This document shows positions 1 to 13,829 of a DNA stretch of 64,000 bases, piece by piece. Under the pieces are notes generated by a model, which saw only the letters and a program-made list of their open reading frames with translations, was not told the origin of the DNA and ran no database searches. This DNA is from Plasmopara viticola (lineage: Eukaryota > Oomycota > Peronosporomycetes > Peronosporales > Peronosporaceae). A program made the translations under genes and the position numbers. Each line of letters starts with the position of its first letter. Within the stretch, counting starts at the first letter, position 1. Location of the stretch: positions 620,001 through 684,000 of the forward strand of contig MBPM02000022.1 in NCBI GenBank assembly GCA_001695595.3, written 5' to 3'.

Positions 1-3000
1 CACGTATTGGGTGAGGCTATTGCAAGCGTTGAGACGACTGTCAAGGGTCAGAACTTGATATCATATAATGTTTATAACCTATAAATCCAATATGATATGC
101 TTGTATAAAATTGATTATGAATGCTTTTTTCATCGATAACTGAGTAGAGCAAACGCAAGCGATCGCTATTACACTGCGATGGGGAATTGCTGATGAGCTT
201 TGTCTTACAAATGATGCAAGTGCTGATTTACTCGCGAATTTGCTCTTGTAGGTAATGGTGAGAACCGATATACGACTGTGATGAAGGCAAGATATATCAA
301 CTTTGACCTCACCCTCACTTTTTTTATCGTTTACGTCGGTGACTTCACCAACAAGGACATCTTAAATCTGGTGCTTGCATTTAGAAATCTTGAGCTTTCC
401 TTCTTTATGCGAACACTTCCGCATGACCAGGGAGTCTGACGACGGATCTAATAGCATTGTGACGTACCCTCGCGCGATTCTATTGACATATTGTTTCTTA
501 AGCACTGACATTCAGCTTGGACTTCACCGCAGCCCTAACGAGCGAAGCGTGAGACGAGCTTTTGCCATTTCATCGAGCAGAGGTGAGAATTTTGGTGGAA
601 GAAATTTCGCGTTTTGAGTAGAGAACTAAGAGCCTTTTATTGCTTATACGACTCTGTGAAGAGCGAGCTATAGAAGGTTTACCGCCCACGGCCCAGGTGT
701 AGCTTTTTGGCAGATGTAGCCGTAAATTGCAGGCGCTGCCTCTGTTATAGGCGCAGCCTTAGGTACAGAAGTCTTTTTGCTGTAGACTTATCTGTGAGAG
801 CTATTAAATTCTTCTTTTGGTCAATTCAAGTAGGATGCGATCCAAGTCTTGGTGAGGGAAGATGATAGCGGCTGTTACATCTATATTTTGGTACAAGCCT
901 TTTATCGGTGTTTGTAACATATGACATACTGAGGAATTCCGAAGAATATTGAAATCAAAGAAGGCTCAGCTGCAAATGGCAAATATTACCGCAGATAAAA
1001 CATTAAAGAAGGCTTATAGGCTCTCCGGTAGTATCGAGGCCTGCATCCTCCTCGTAAGCATAGCTTAGATCCGTGGAGATCAGATCGCGCGGTCGATGTT
1101 CTATCGCTCTGCAGGAAGCCCCCTCCACAATTTAAGGCAATCAACGTCAAGTTTACGGCCTTCCCAAAAGAAATAGAGTTCTCGCAAAATACATTCGTTC
1201 GTTCTGTGTCTGTGCGCAGTCCTTACATAGATACAGCAATGGCATCGCAATGTTAGTGAGGGCTACCGCCGACTCAGCCAGAAGAAGCCCTTCCTCTATA
1301 AGAAACTATAAGCTCCTTATTGCCCTACTACGCTGTAGAAAAAGCGTACACGGTACGCATAGTTTGGCGGCGACAAAATTTTTGTGAGATGACACTTTAT
1401 CTCATTCCAGGCGCAAAATGCCGTATCAAAGAAGTATTGCTCGTAAGTGCTTATTCGCACGTTCACCTAGCGAGCAAAAAAACAGCAATCGTGCTCTGTC
1501 CATACCAAGGTAGACATTATGTCCATTTCACCTTAATCCGAAGTCTTCAAGTTCACCGTAAATACCTTCGGTTTACCGGACCATCCGTCTTAAGCATCAA
1601 TGCCATCGACGCAGACGACTTCGTCATCTAATGTTGAAGATGCTTTAACAAAGTGCTCTCATTGCTTGGAATTGCCTCGAGACTCGCGTTCATCGCGTAG
1701 CGTCTTTGCGATTAGATACTGCTCTCCCAAAAGTTTCGTGAGACCGTCAGCTCCTCTATCTCTCTTGCATGTCATGAGGCAAATGAGTATATTGCTCTAG
1801 CCTTGAAGAGAATTAGGCTCCACGTATCAGGTGTGTATGACTCCAGTTGCTGTCAAATGCAGCGAGGCTGCTGTAGCTATATGCTTATAGGAAGCGTAGC
1901 AGAGCTCAAATGTTCCGTATGGATATGCATCCTTTATGAGTGCGATACGATACAAAGAAAATGTGCCGTAGACCAGGCTGGATGCTCCTTTATAACCATC
2001 ATCGATCTTGTGTTATAGCTCGCCCTGCACCCATTCCAACAACTCACACGTCATTGCATATGATTAGCTTATCCAGTGTCCTAATTAGGGGTTATATGGC
2101 TTTCGTATCCCTTCTTCAATGTTGCTCGAGGTTAAAGTAGCTTTCTAGCCACTAATATCAAAACCGAAGCCGTCAGACTTTCGATACCGTCTCTGTCCTC
2201 CCTTTGATGCACTTTAAAAGACTCGCCATCTCCAAGTAAGTGTCTATACCCCTCACTCATTACCAGCGTTTTTGATAATATTTTGGGTTGTCTTCATAAT
2301 TTTATTCTTCTTCGCACCTGGGGCCCGATGTAATATCCTTGTACGCGAGTTGGGTCTCAATCGGCTGACTTTGACGGACAAAGTGAATACAAAATTAAAG
2401 CTTGAAGAAAAAAAGCAGCGTTTTCTCTTTCCTTAAGCCAGACTTGTGTTGTATGCCCTCTTTTTCTCGCACGTTTTCGACAGTATTCTTCTTTTGATGG
2501 AAGTAAAGGAAGTCTTAAACTTCTCGCGTAGCTGAGAATGCATCCCAACACAAAGTTATGTTACATAAAAATATTTGGCAAACAGCTTGTCAGATTTCCT
2601 GTTGATATTGCTCTTTCCTCTCCCAAGCTGTGCGAATCGCGTCCTTTAAATATGAAACGGGCCACAAGACCATGCTCTCGTCGACTAAGAGTCAGGTGTA
2701 TTGATGACACTTCATCCGGCAACAAAATAAATTTGAATGCATCTGATCAAGCCGGCGTATTAGATCATGTCCATGCGTGACGTTCGACCGCCTTATGCTT
2801 AGCCGTTTTGGTTGCCCATCATGCCGGTCGTTCCGGGTTGCTACTTAACAAGAGATCTATTAGTACTTTGCTTTATCTATAGCGGCTTTGTATGTTAGAC
2901 CTGAGAAAGCTGATAAAATTGCGCAACAATTCCATTCGCATAGATCACCAGCACACCGCTATGTGAAAAGTGACGAGGTGTCCTTTTGATAGGAAATGCG

Positions 3001-5300
3001 GTACATGTCACCCCGAAGCAAGCTTAATTTCATAATAGGGCAATAACAGACTAGAAATAATAGCTACCGTAGTAGGTAGGTCACTACGAATTGCGTTTGT
3101 ACCTATCAATTTCGATGGCGTACCCAACTGCTCATTCCTTACTTAGTCCTGCTTAATTCTGAACGAAAACTTTGACCATTTAAAGCTAATCTTGCCTCTT
3201 TCTCGTGGAATGGGAAAGAAGGTAGAACACAAGCTTAATTAAAGCGCTTATGCTATGTGCTCTTCAAAAAAAAATCCAAAAGTAATGCTGAAGGGTCATG
3301 CGACTTGCAGTACAACACTTCATGTGAGTATAACAATCAAGTATTGCCATCAAGCCTTTATACTTAGCAATGAGACGATCTTTGTTATAATACTAGTATT
3401 ACTTGCGCTACAGAGTTATCTCTCCTGGTCACACCCTACCAATTACTTTACAAATAAGCAATGCGATAAGCGATAAATAAAGAAGTAGACATTTGATTGG
3501 AAAGATCAAACCTTCATCAATAAATGGAAAAGAGTAGATTAACAAGCCAAGAAGTGTAAAGGAAAGACCCAGACGGCCGATCAGTTATCTTTTTTTAAAG
3601 TTTACGGCTACAGCACACAGATCGGTATTAAACATTTCAAGCGAATGGCCGCCGATTCAAAGTCTTCGTACGATTTTTTGCAGAATCGAAACAAGTAATT
3701 TTCTTGCCTAAAACGCCTTATCGAAACGAATTTCTACCTCTTCTAGCGATTAAAAAAGGTCGTTTAACCCAACTAATACAATTCAAAAATCGCGCGATAG
3801 CACCCCCACCTAATCTTTCAACCAGTGTCATGGCAATTAAATAAACGAAAAGCACCGTTTGTGTTGAGGACAACCATTTATCGGCAAATTTGATTGCCTT
3901 TATTGCTGCCTCCACTACCCGACCTGTCTGATCCTTAGCCTTCTTACCATACTCATTTCCTTATACGCTGGTGTAGCCCTTTCACACTATCCACCATCAA
4001 AAATATGGACTCCAAGAGTTCATTCTCCTCGAAACTTTCCTAGGAAAATTTATGTCTACCCGACATCGCTCAGAAACACCACATTGTGCTTGATACCAGT
4101 TCTTTCAAGTCCAAACGAGTATGAAATAAAGACGCAAGCCAAGCTCATGCTCGCACGTCATCTTGGCGTAAGTGTACTGTGCCGTATGATAATAATTTCA
4201 CTGCTCTTGGTGCACGCGCATCGAAGATTCTCTGCTCGAAGTAAACAAGGCCTAAGATCCATGGTCGATTACGACCCGCAAACATTTGAATCAGAAGGTG
4301 AAAATCTTTTCGACGAAGTCCGAGCCCGGATCCCGAGCCTGCAGTTCGTCCCATAGTCCACGTATCGTGCAACACGTGCTCACGAGCGGCCTTTGCGTTC
4401 ATTTCTCTCACTGCACCCTTCAGGCACTTTGTACCTGCTTTCAAATCGACTGAATTAGTGCACAAAGTAATATAATGAACCTGAAGGATCCATCTGATCA
4501 CTAGTAAAAAATGGGTCGCGCGAGACCAGCCCTTGACGTTACCATCTTGTCGAGATTTACGCCATAAATTGGCTTGGTATCATGGGCCTTTACCAAAAAA
4601 TGATAATGACGCTGAAAGGTCTTTTTGGTATGAAGCATTAGGAAAGAACGATTTAGGTTAGTAGATTCCAAGCTCGACGCCGATATTATGTGTCAGAAAG
4701 CCAAACGACAAGTAGCGCACCGTTCACGCCTTACAATTAGCTCATATAGGTCACCATCTTGGCATAGACGCCAATATCTGCAATGAGTTGATAAACCCAT
4801 GACAGGAGACACAATATACACTACGCTCGACTTAGCCTACATACATATCGTCGCAAGGAAAACTATATCTTTGACCGCGGTCAGCACGCCAAGTGGTATA
4901 TTTTGGGATCGATTGTCCATATCCTAGCGACTTTTAATTGTCAGGTGGCGCAACTGTTCGGTCCCAATAGCCGCGTACACATTCACACTATGTTGGCATC
5001 TATATCCATCGTTGTGCCGTACATACAAAGACGGACTGGTGAAATTACATTGTCTTTTTACGAATGATGTTGAAAAGCATGCGTACAAATAAGCACTCAA
5101 TTGTGCAGGTAAATGCAACTTTGGCGCAATAGATACTTCAAAAGCGCTATATTGACATTTTTCGGCCCGAATTTGCTGAAAATAAGACCATTGTGTAGTT
5201 TCTATTGCTATGATGGCTTTAGGAAGTGGATTATCCTGGTATTTTCTTTTGCTCATGTACTGGGGAAATTAGACAAAAGTGGCTAGGACTCTATTAAAAA
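1..5300. other. gene-poor region, no supported gene
   Basis: I see no convincing gene here. Open frames on both strands stay under about 120 codons, overlap each other on opposite strands, and their translations carry no motif I recognise. The sequence is moderately AT-rich with many short homopolymer runs, as in decayed transposon-derived intergenic DNA. The longest frame (minus strand, 4145-4501) overlaps a plus-strand frame (4084-4356), and neither stands out. Confidence 0.6.
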
Positions 5301-5322
5301 AGAAGCAAATATGGTGTTTGAC

Positions 5323-5370
5323 ACGAAGAGGCGTTCGGCGAAGTCAACGAAGAGGTGTTCGGCGAAGTCA
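5323..5370 (+). repeat. 24-bp tandem duplication
   Basis: Two adjacent 24-bp units, 5323-5346 and 5347-5370, differ at one base (GGCGTTCGG versus GGTGTTCGG). They lie in a small open frame (5279-5491) that would read as repeated Arg-rich residues, but nothing else suggests that the frame is a gene. Confidence 0.7.
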
Positions 5371-6298
5371 AGGAAAGCCGATCGTGGCCTTGCCGGATAC
5401 AATATGGTCGCTCAGTTTCGACTGGGACATGTTGGATAATTTTATTGGTATGTCAAAGCATTATGTGAGTCGACTCCAAATCCGCGCATAATGGCCCGGT
5501 GGCTTTTCTTTTTGCGAAGTATAATTTCGAGAAGTTGTTCAGGCAGTTTGCGCGGATAGCTTTGGTGGACGCGGTATTGCGTCGCTCAAACTGCGAGCTG
5601 GCTTATGTCGCAATTGTTACTTCATTAAAAAAAAGGTTTTAATCCGGTTTTCAAGATGACATGTATGTAGCTCTGCTAATTTCTTTAGAGGGAAGAGAGA
5701 GCTTTAGCAAAATGGCGCGAGACCACGTCAGCTCTCGATGTAAACGAGGTTGTTGTATATAAACACTGATCACGGTGATCCACCGTGTGTATTATTTTAG
5801 TGGTGTAAATCAACAATTTGTAGTTCAATTCTTTTTTCTTAATTTGTTTCGTTGATTTTTGATATAATAGAACAATATGTACGAACATGTCAATAATTTT
5901 GTTCATTTCTTTGTAATTGATTCAATTTAAGCTGCAGAAGCAAGCCGCGCACGTGCAAAGTGTGCCAGTGGGTAATATACTCCCAAAATACGGCCGCAAG
6001 CTTGACGGTGCTGTTGGGCTGTTGGTTAAAGCCCATTAGTATATAGGTTCTGCTCGACCTGCCAAAACGTTTGGCAGGCAACACATAATATTGTATTTTT
6101 TTCGACTAGTTGAGCAAAATGAATTATTTATGGCGTGCTGGACACGGTTGAAGACGTCAAATCTGCAGCACTGTTCCTCCGTTATAGATGAACTCTTGGA
6201 ATTAATCAAGGCATCCGTTCTGCAAGCTTTATTGGACGAGTCTTTTTTATGTGTTCGACATTAAGCTGGGCATATCCAACCTGCAGACGGATAAATGG

Positions 6299-7082
6299 AC
6301 AGGGCGAGTATATCGCGCAGTCGAAGACATATTATACGGTATGTGCGCGGATACATCAAGATGTTAAAGCAGCACGTTTTCCACCCTTTGCTCGCTACAC
6401 GCAGATTTATGCGATTAGAAAAGGCAATCCACGAGCTTTTTATCCGCTAATGCCTCAAGCCACCATGCATCAGCCGAACCTTAAGTTCCACTATCGCCAC
6501 CGAGCGGCTTACTGATATCAGCCTTTCCACAGCTCATGATTTTTGTGTCAGAATTATGTAGTGTCCTTGAACACGTGCGCTATACAATGGCTAAATAGGC
6601 TCTTTTATGGACGAAAACATAGCCAAGCTAGTTTGATGCAAGCTAAAAAGACATTACTTCTGGATGAAGCGATCTGAAAAGATATCTCAGACAGGGCGAG
6701 TACATCGCGCTGTCGAAGACATATTATACGGTATGTGCGCGGAAACACCAAGATGTTAAAGCAGCATGCTTCCACCGTTCGCTCGCTTCACGCCGATTTA
6801 CGCGATAAGAAAAGGCAATCCACGAGCTTTCTATCCGCTAATACCACAGAGCCACCATGCATCAGCCGAACCATAAGTTCCACTAATGCCACCGAGCGGC
6901 TTACTGATATCTGCCTTCCCACAGCTTATGATATTTGTGTCAAAATTTTGTCGTGTCCTTGGACACGTGCGCGATACAATGGCTGAATAGGCTCTTTCAT
7001 GGACGAAAGCATAGCCAAGCTAATTTGATGCAAGCTGAAAAGACACCACTTCTGGATGAAGCGATCTGAGAGAATATTTCAG
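6299..7082. repeat. tandem duplication of a 392-bp unit
   Basis: Unit 1 (6299-6690) and unit 2 (6691-7082) are head-to-tail and equal in length. Both start ACAGGGCGAGTA or ACAGGGCGAGTACA and run through shared blocks such as CATATTATACGGTATGTGCG, AAAAGGCAATCCACGAGC and TTCTGGATGAAGCGATCTGA. They differ by scattered substitutions and small indels, which is compatible with an old segmental duplication. Neither unit holds a long frame. The unit may come from a decayed transposon, but I cannot name a family. Confidence 0.85.
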
Positions 7083-8280
7083 GCTTTGTGCCAATAAGCC
7101 AACGCTCATAATTTCTAGCCTCGTTAAGGCATAAGAGCACGACGTGCAGTCCCAGCAAAACTAAACTCGTATGCATCTGAATCCTCAAGAGGGCTACACA
7201 ATTTTTCCGATGAGATATTTACGATCATTAAAAAGTCTACATTAGGTACCATGGGTGAATTTGACGTTGGAATTCTGGTCTTCACAAACGTTCAGTTAAG
7301 CACGTGCAGCCGAAAGAGCCAGAAACTGTGCTTGTTCGGTGGCTTGGAAGAGCGGAAGCTCAGCGCCGGTACTGGATACCGTACCTATCATACTCACACC
7401 TTATAAAATTTCTGAGGATGACAAAATGCGTTTTAAGCGTCAGGCACAAAAACACAAGAGCTTTCACACTTTTCTTGCATTGCGCAACAGCTTCAAGAAA
7501 GACAGTGTGCAATTAATTGAATACGCTAAACAAAACGATCAAATTGTCGATGACTTGAACATCTCGCCAAATTAGGATATCAAACTCTCATGAGTACTCG
7601 AAGTAGAAATTTTTCTATTACATCACAAGATAATTAAAGCTATTTTAGAGACGGCGACGCGTGGAAATGCCCTTTAAGTGGCAGCGGTACCCTTTTCCTC
7701 TACCAGAGAGAAGAAAAAGAGAACGGTTTCACAGCAACATACGTGCTATTAGCTGTGATATCCCTCGAGACCACCACTTGGCGAAAACAACTCAGTAGAT
7801 GGCGAATAGTGACGCTGATGATCTCGACTGTCTTCATCAATACATGCACCGGGTGCCGCTCTCCAGGTCTTGTCCGACTGGCTTTCGAACCTCGAGGCAA
7901 AGTTGCATCGCTCTGCAAGCTAATCGCTTGAGATAAAAGTTGCGGCACTCCGTATTCAGGATCTGTTCTAAGACCGACTGATTGCTCAGCCTGTCGTGGA
8001 TGTACCAGTGTATGACTTAATACAAGGATTCCGCCTTCACCTATTATACGGCTAAGTAAGCCTTCACATCGCACACCGGTTGCTTTCGAGTCCTCTAGGA
8101 AAATCAAGCGTATACGCCGAACTTGTTTTGGTGAGGGCTTAATATGATTTAATTGAGCGCAAGCGATTGAGTCTTGTAGTAAGCCGTCACTGCATTTGTG
8201 GGTAGCTTTTAGCATTTAATTTCCACTTTGAGCATCGTCTATTGATTTCTGTTCTTTCGATCAGAAAGTAATCGCTCTAA

Positions 8281-8370
8281 GCTATTCCATGGAAAGTTTG
8301 GCCAGCTCAAACAAAACATTCACTCAGGCTGAGTTCGCCTATAATGGCCGCTATCCCCACTAATAAGGCT
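8281..8370 (+). pseudogene. possible Ty3/gypsy integrase scrap
   Basis: The plus-strand translation starting at the ATG near 8289 contains FTQAEFAYNGRYPH and then two stop codons. The segment AEFAYN resembles the 'EFAYN' block just after the catalytic Glu in Ty3/gypsy integrases. No catalytic residues and no flanking pol sequence were found, so this is a weak call resting on one short match. Confidence 0.3.
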
Positions 8371-9299
8371 AAGCCCTGTTTACCACCTGATTTTATCTGA
8401 AGCTCGACAGAGGTAAGCTCTTTTGCAGCAAGCTTCTCCACGCCTACTTGGCTTTAACGTTTCCCCTCGGCATACCAGACGTCTAAGTTGTCGTGAGCTA
8501 ACCGGCTATCTAAATCTTAACAATCTCGGCGCAGGGGACATGGATGAAGGTTATCAATATTGACAGATGTTTATACGCTAGCTCGCAAGTCGGAGTTCTG
8601 CATCTTTCTCATCGGGAAAGCTTAGGTCCATGGCGGCTAAAATAACTGATGACCACTGGCTCTGCGAGTCTCCTGTCATTTGCAAGAAGGATAAACTTTT
8701 TACAGCGAGCACGTTCACGGCCTCCTCAAAAGAGGGCAGCTTCTACGTTAAATACATCCGTTCAGGTCCATTCCGTTCATTAGCCATCTCTATAGAGAGA
8801 AAATTGCTGACCATTTCAGCCACCAGAGTTCGTTGTCGCTGGACTAAGTCCACCAGATCTTTTTTCCCCGGTAGGTTGCAAGAAATTGTATCCACACACG
8901 GCACGCATAACTGATGGCAAAAAGGCTTGCATCAGCTAGTGCTTCAGCTTGTCCCAGGTGAATAACGCCGCTCAGTTGAGATATTCCGTGAGTCTCAATT
9001 CGCGTGCTGCCCTACCGAGCATCAAAATGGCCAGATCGTCTTTCTGTTCCTACATCTTTAACCGTGCACGCGCTATTGCCGTTTTGACTACTTTCATCTA
9101 AAGCGAGAGGTCTAATTTTTCCTTCTCCTTGGCAGGTCTTCACGCTCACCGCGAGCAACTTCAATTTGGGTTTAGCACTCGCCTCAGGCGCCGGCGTCCT
9201 TGACGCAGACGACTCGATCCCTTCCGACTGTAAATTTTTCAGCTTAGCGCTCAAAAATTGAAAATAGCCTCTGCTCGCGCATGGATTGCGTCAAATTAT

Positions 9300-12200
9300 T
9301 GCGCTACACCCCCTTAGGTATAAAAAGACTGCTAGTTTGTATGATTTTTTGCATGCATTGAGGCAAATAAACATCTCCACAGAGTGTCAGTCCAAGATGT
9401 CGATCAACACCAGGTGCTATGGGTCTACCGAAGGCATGTGCTAGAGCGATGCGAGTAGCAGAACTCAAAATGCCTGCAACTATTTGTCCTAAGCTCTGAA
9501 AAACGAACTGAATAATTAGCCTTACGAGGTAAATATTCTACAACTAACATCTAGCATAGTAATTATACATTAAGCAGTGGTCATTAGACTGTATCCTGCT
9601 TTTTTTGTTTGCTCCTCAAAATTAAGTATTGATGCTCGAATGATCACATGACAGATGTCTCACAATATGATAGACCATCTACTATTGTGACACACAGTGG
9701 GTTCGTATAAGCCCTCGTCTTTCCTGACACATAATTTAATGTTTTGCTCATAAATCGCATGTCACTCCGCCATTTACACGAATAAAATATGACGACGTTT
9801 CATTGCATGCGTCGACTTCGATAATGGACACTGACTCGATGGTGAGGAGTACGACCCGTCTAGGCCGGATCCTTCAACTGCATATTTTTCGCCCATATCA
9901 TCTGATTGTAATGAGATTTGAATGCCGGCGGGCAAATGTGCCCGTCTCAGGGTCGGAACAGCATTGTAAGTTCACTTGGAAAGAATTAAAATAACCTATA
10001 CATAAATACAGAATGAGGGTTCGACCTCAACTCAATCGGGTGAAACTCGGAAGCAGAAGCTTTAGTACTTTAATAGTTTTTAAATATTTTGCTAAATAGG
10101 CGATTTTGTAGTTTTTAAGGCGAACTTGATACATGTGCGTAGGAGAGAGATCTTGATTACACAATTGTGGCGCGGCACCCACTAGCACCACCTATCTTGC
10201 CATACAATGAAAATTCTGCTCACCAGCTTATGACCCAAGTACTGAGTTTTGTACCAATTAATTTACCATGCAAAATTTGCCGTTACCGTATAGTTTAAAC
10301 GGTATTTTTTCTGCTGTAGCCGCCGCGGTTTTTCAATGTAAAAAGTACTTCTTGTATACTGCTGCCAGCAAAGAGGCCGGTATAGCTGCGATAGAATCAA
10401 CGCTAAGGTCCAATATGTTCGGCCCATTTAAGAACCGTTTCTAGCCAGGCTAGACAAATTTATACCCGGAACAGCTTAACGAACAGATCGACACACGAAG
10501 TCGTTATTTGCAATTATATAAGGCTTGCTAATCAATGCTTTTGTTGCGAGTGGTAAGGCTTCGGCTCGGTCCACATTTCGACCTATCCGGTTAAGCCTTT
10601 TGTAACAGATTATTTTTCATAAGTTCAAGTCCAAAAATTATTCGGCTCTTATCTTCGACAGGAAAATATCATATGTCCCTTACGCAAACTGAACACGTAT
10701 GTTTGCGATTTCTAAAAATGAGTTTTGTGTTATTTGAACGCAATTCGCCTCGCTAGAGTCGTCACCAATTTTCAGCTTTAAAAGTTTGATCCAAACACCA
10801 CGCTTCCTGTCAAAACTGCCACTTTGTCATCTTGAGATACGCTGGTCCAAATCGCGGAGACGATACGATAGTCTCTAGGAAAACAACTATTTAATTGTGT
10901 CCTAATAAATTTTTAAAGCTTGCACCTATAAAATTGTCTAAGTTTTCTGTAAGCCGAAGCAAGCGATGTTTATAATAATAAACGAGTAAGACGAAACATT
11001 TATTACTACTGCACTTGATCGTGTCCGACACAGCTATTGAACGAGCCGTTTTGCTCGATTGGTCAACAAAGACTACACTATCTGTGTTGCCTGCCCAATT
11101 CCTAGGCAGACGAGCACTATATTATTAATAATGGACTGCCACCAGCATAATGGCGCCGGCGAAGTTGACAATGGTGCAACTGCATTCAGCGAATGTTTAA
11201 TACTTTGGCAGTGTGTTTTCATGTTCAGGTCATATCAGCCAACTTCGGTCACCAATAGTGGATGCTTACTAAGCGGTATGTGCTTTTATCGACCGAGATG
11301 ATTGTCAGGCGGTGTAATGTAAGCCTATAGAGGGTACATACGATTACTCAAATTCTCCTGATGAGGTAGTATAACAAAATGAGTCTTCTGATCAGCGCTG
11401 CAATGGCTTATGTCAAAAGCCGCTGTAGCCTCGCGCTTGACCTTTCGACGATTTTCTATCTGGATCTTAAGCTATTTGCTTTCAAACCCTTTAGCAGAGC
11501 TACGCAACGTTAATTTGCGCTTGCGTGCACGAAGTCGATTCAATACAGACAAATACTATGAGCTAAATTAGAGTCTGAGCAACGCAATAGCACATCAGCC
11601 AAATCATGCTGCATTCCTGGTTTATACTTTAACTCGAAGTTATGCTCCAAATAGAAAATACGTTTAATGCAAGAGGCAAGACATCCCTGTCTTACGGTGC
11701 GCAGCGATGCATAATCTGTTTATATAACGAAAGCATAGCTCACTGCAAGTACTTCTCAATATGAAATAAGGCAAAGCTCTTCACGGCAGCTCAAGGCTGG
11801 TGAGAGACCAACGCAATCGCTCTTTGGCAGCGTGCCGATGACGACTCGTCTTAGATGACAATGAAGAGTGCGCTAAGGCGCGCTCATGATAGGCTTGCGC
11901 TGACAATGTTAAGCGCTTCTTGAAGTTGGCCCCCTCAAACATGTTACGTTTTTTAGAGATTGATTGGCCAACGGCCTTGCGGCATTTTCACATCTTAAAA
12001 GTCACGCTTAATCGCTTACAAATCTCGCATCGCGATCATCGGCATCACAACAAGTAAGTGACAGCCTAATGTTGATACCTTTATGCCATTTTATTGTCAT
12101 GCACTACCGACGCCTCAGAGACAGCAGCTTATAATATTTATGATTACAAAAAATATATTTTGCAGTACATGAATATGCACGTCAAAACCCTAGGACGTAA

Positions 12201-12500
12201 ACGTATGTGGAACACACAACGCGCAGCTGCAAAGTACTGAGTATAGAACCCTACTGTCGCAGCTGCGTGTCGTGGCTGTAGGCGAATAGTCAAACAGGTA
12301 CTTAAGGTGACTAATATCGTTTCTAACTGCCCGACTTGCAGTCCCAATGATATAACTTCAGACATTGTGAATCTCCATTCTCATTCAGAACAGTGATGGC
12401 CACCCAAACTTTAGCTGTATTCTGTGACAGCCTCATGATTTGTCTATGTTACGCCTGTTGCTCAAGCGCTTCCACCGGGAGGGGATAGAAATGATGAGTA
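9300..12500. other. gene-poor region
   Basis: No gene is supported. Open frames are all below 85 codons and unremarkable. At about 9549-9610 there is a short AT-rich stretch (CTAGCATA ... TAAGCAGTGGTCA ... CTGCTTT) with a similar copy near 20618-20690, which may be a pair of ancient LTR remnants. Confidence 0.5.
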
Positions 12501-12519
12501 AAGCCTAACAACCAAGAGA

Positions 12520-13620
12520 GAGCGCCTGTCGGACGTAGTGTTTACTTAAAGAAGACAAACATGGAGGCGCAAATAAACTCAAGACTAATTTATCGACAGC
12601 CCTCGCCGAGCTCCCCGCTAGACGGCGCTTGAAAATGTGGACGCACATGACTGGTGACTAAAAACGTACGAGTCCGTGCAGCCTTCCAAAGCACCTGCGA
12701 AATTTATGCAACGCCCGTCTTTTACTAAGACTGTCACTCGGCTGGCGAAATTGAGCTAATCTGCATAATACTGATTACGCTAAAAACGCATGGACGGGCG
12801 ATTCACCCTCCAAAAATCATTGGATGGCGCAATTACCAGCACCCCACACTTGTGGGAGTAATTCTCTCGATGATAGCGATATTTATATCGCTATTATCGT
12901 AAAAAAAGATTTAAATACTTCAACTTCAGGGCTAATTAGGAGAGCCCTGAGGGCTAGGGAACTATCTTTACAATTCAGTAATAGCGCTTGTCGTACGTAA
13001 TGTTCTGAGACGACCAATTATGTAAGCTCAACTTAAAAAACTAGGTAATTGATAGCTTTTCATGAGTGGAGGGCCTTCGTCGACTGAGTTGCGATTTAGA
13101 GCTGGACAAGCATACAGCAGTGGTTCGATAATTTGCGGGAGCAGCGAAACCCATAAATCCAGGAATCAACGCCTGTCTGCTACAAAATAATCTTAATACG
13201 GTTTGCAAAGGTACGTAAATGCTCTTTAAAAAAGGGATTGTCCACCATGTGCTACCACAAATCATTGGACGGCGCTCACCACAATTGCGGGATTTTCTGG
13301 GTCATCATCCCATATGAAAGTTGCTCTAAGGGTCACACCTGTTGGAAGCCTGCAAAAGAGCCCTTTAGGCCAATGAAGTTAGCTCAACACTTGATAGAAA
13401 GCACTAGTCGTACGTAGTGTAGTGTTGCGAGACAACAAATCACGTGAATTCGCTTTCTTGTATAATTGACAGCATCTGGTTCACCATCTGGAGAGCATCT
13501 GTCGACTTAATCGCGGCTACTATGGACTCAGTGGATAAAAACTTACGGTATTCGTAGCCAGCCTTCCATCGCAGCTGCGAAACCCATCGTCCACGAATGA
13601 ACGCCTGTCTGCTATGAGTA
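12520..13620. repeat. three diverged direct repeats, period about 420-460 bp
   Basis: Three markers recur in the same order and orientation. A CGTACGTARTGT-like block lies near 12530, 12992 and 13409. An AACGCCTGTCTGCTA-like block lies near 12709, 13165 and 13598. An ATCATTGGAYGGCGC block lies at 12816 and 13261. Spacings of 417-462 bp indicate about two and a half degraded tandem units. They end roughly 200 bp before the P5 ATPase start codon, so they could lie in or near its promoter. No coding content was seen. Confidence 0.65.
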
Positions 13621-13829
13621 CTGCTGCAAACGACTTAGGTAGCCGTTTTGGATATGAAGCCACCCACTGGAGTACACGAGACAAGTCCGGCAGATCTACA
13701 GCTGGTAAGCACGGCACGGGAGCATGTCGGGACGCATATCATTTTCCAACTTGCATCGGAGCACGCACAGAAAGTTGATATAGTCCCTCGCTTAAGTATT
13801 TAAGTTTCTGTGTCCATCCCATATCGAAA

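Noticed and set aside
4084..4501. Overlapping frames of 90 and 118 codons on opposite strands
   Set aside because: No motif, no promoter or intron support, and both strands are open over the same bases; treated as chance.
7700..8215. A 171-codon minus-strand frame with VVVSRDI and RLIFLEDSKATG, faintly like copia 'IFLGYS...SRDV'
   Set aside because: The two faint matches are too far apart for copia (where about 15 residues separate them) and nothing else fits; a plus-strand frame overlaps it.
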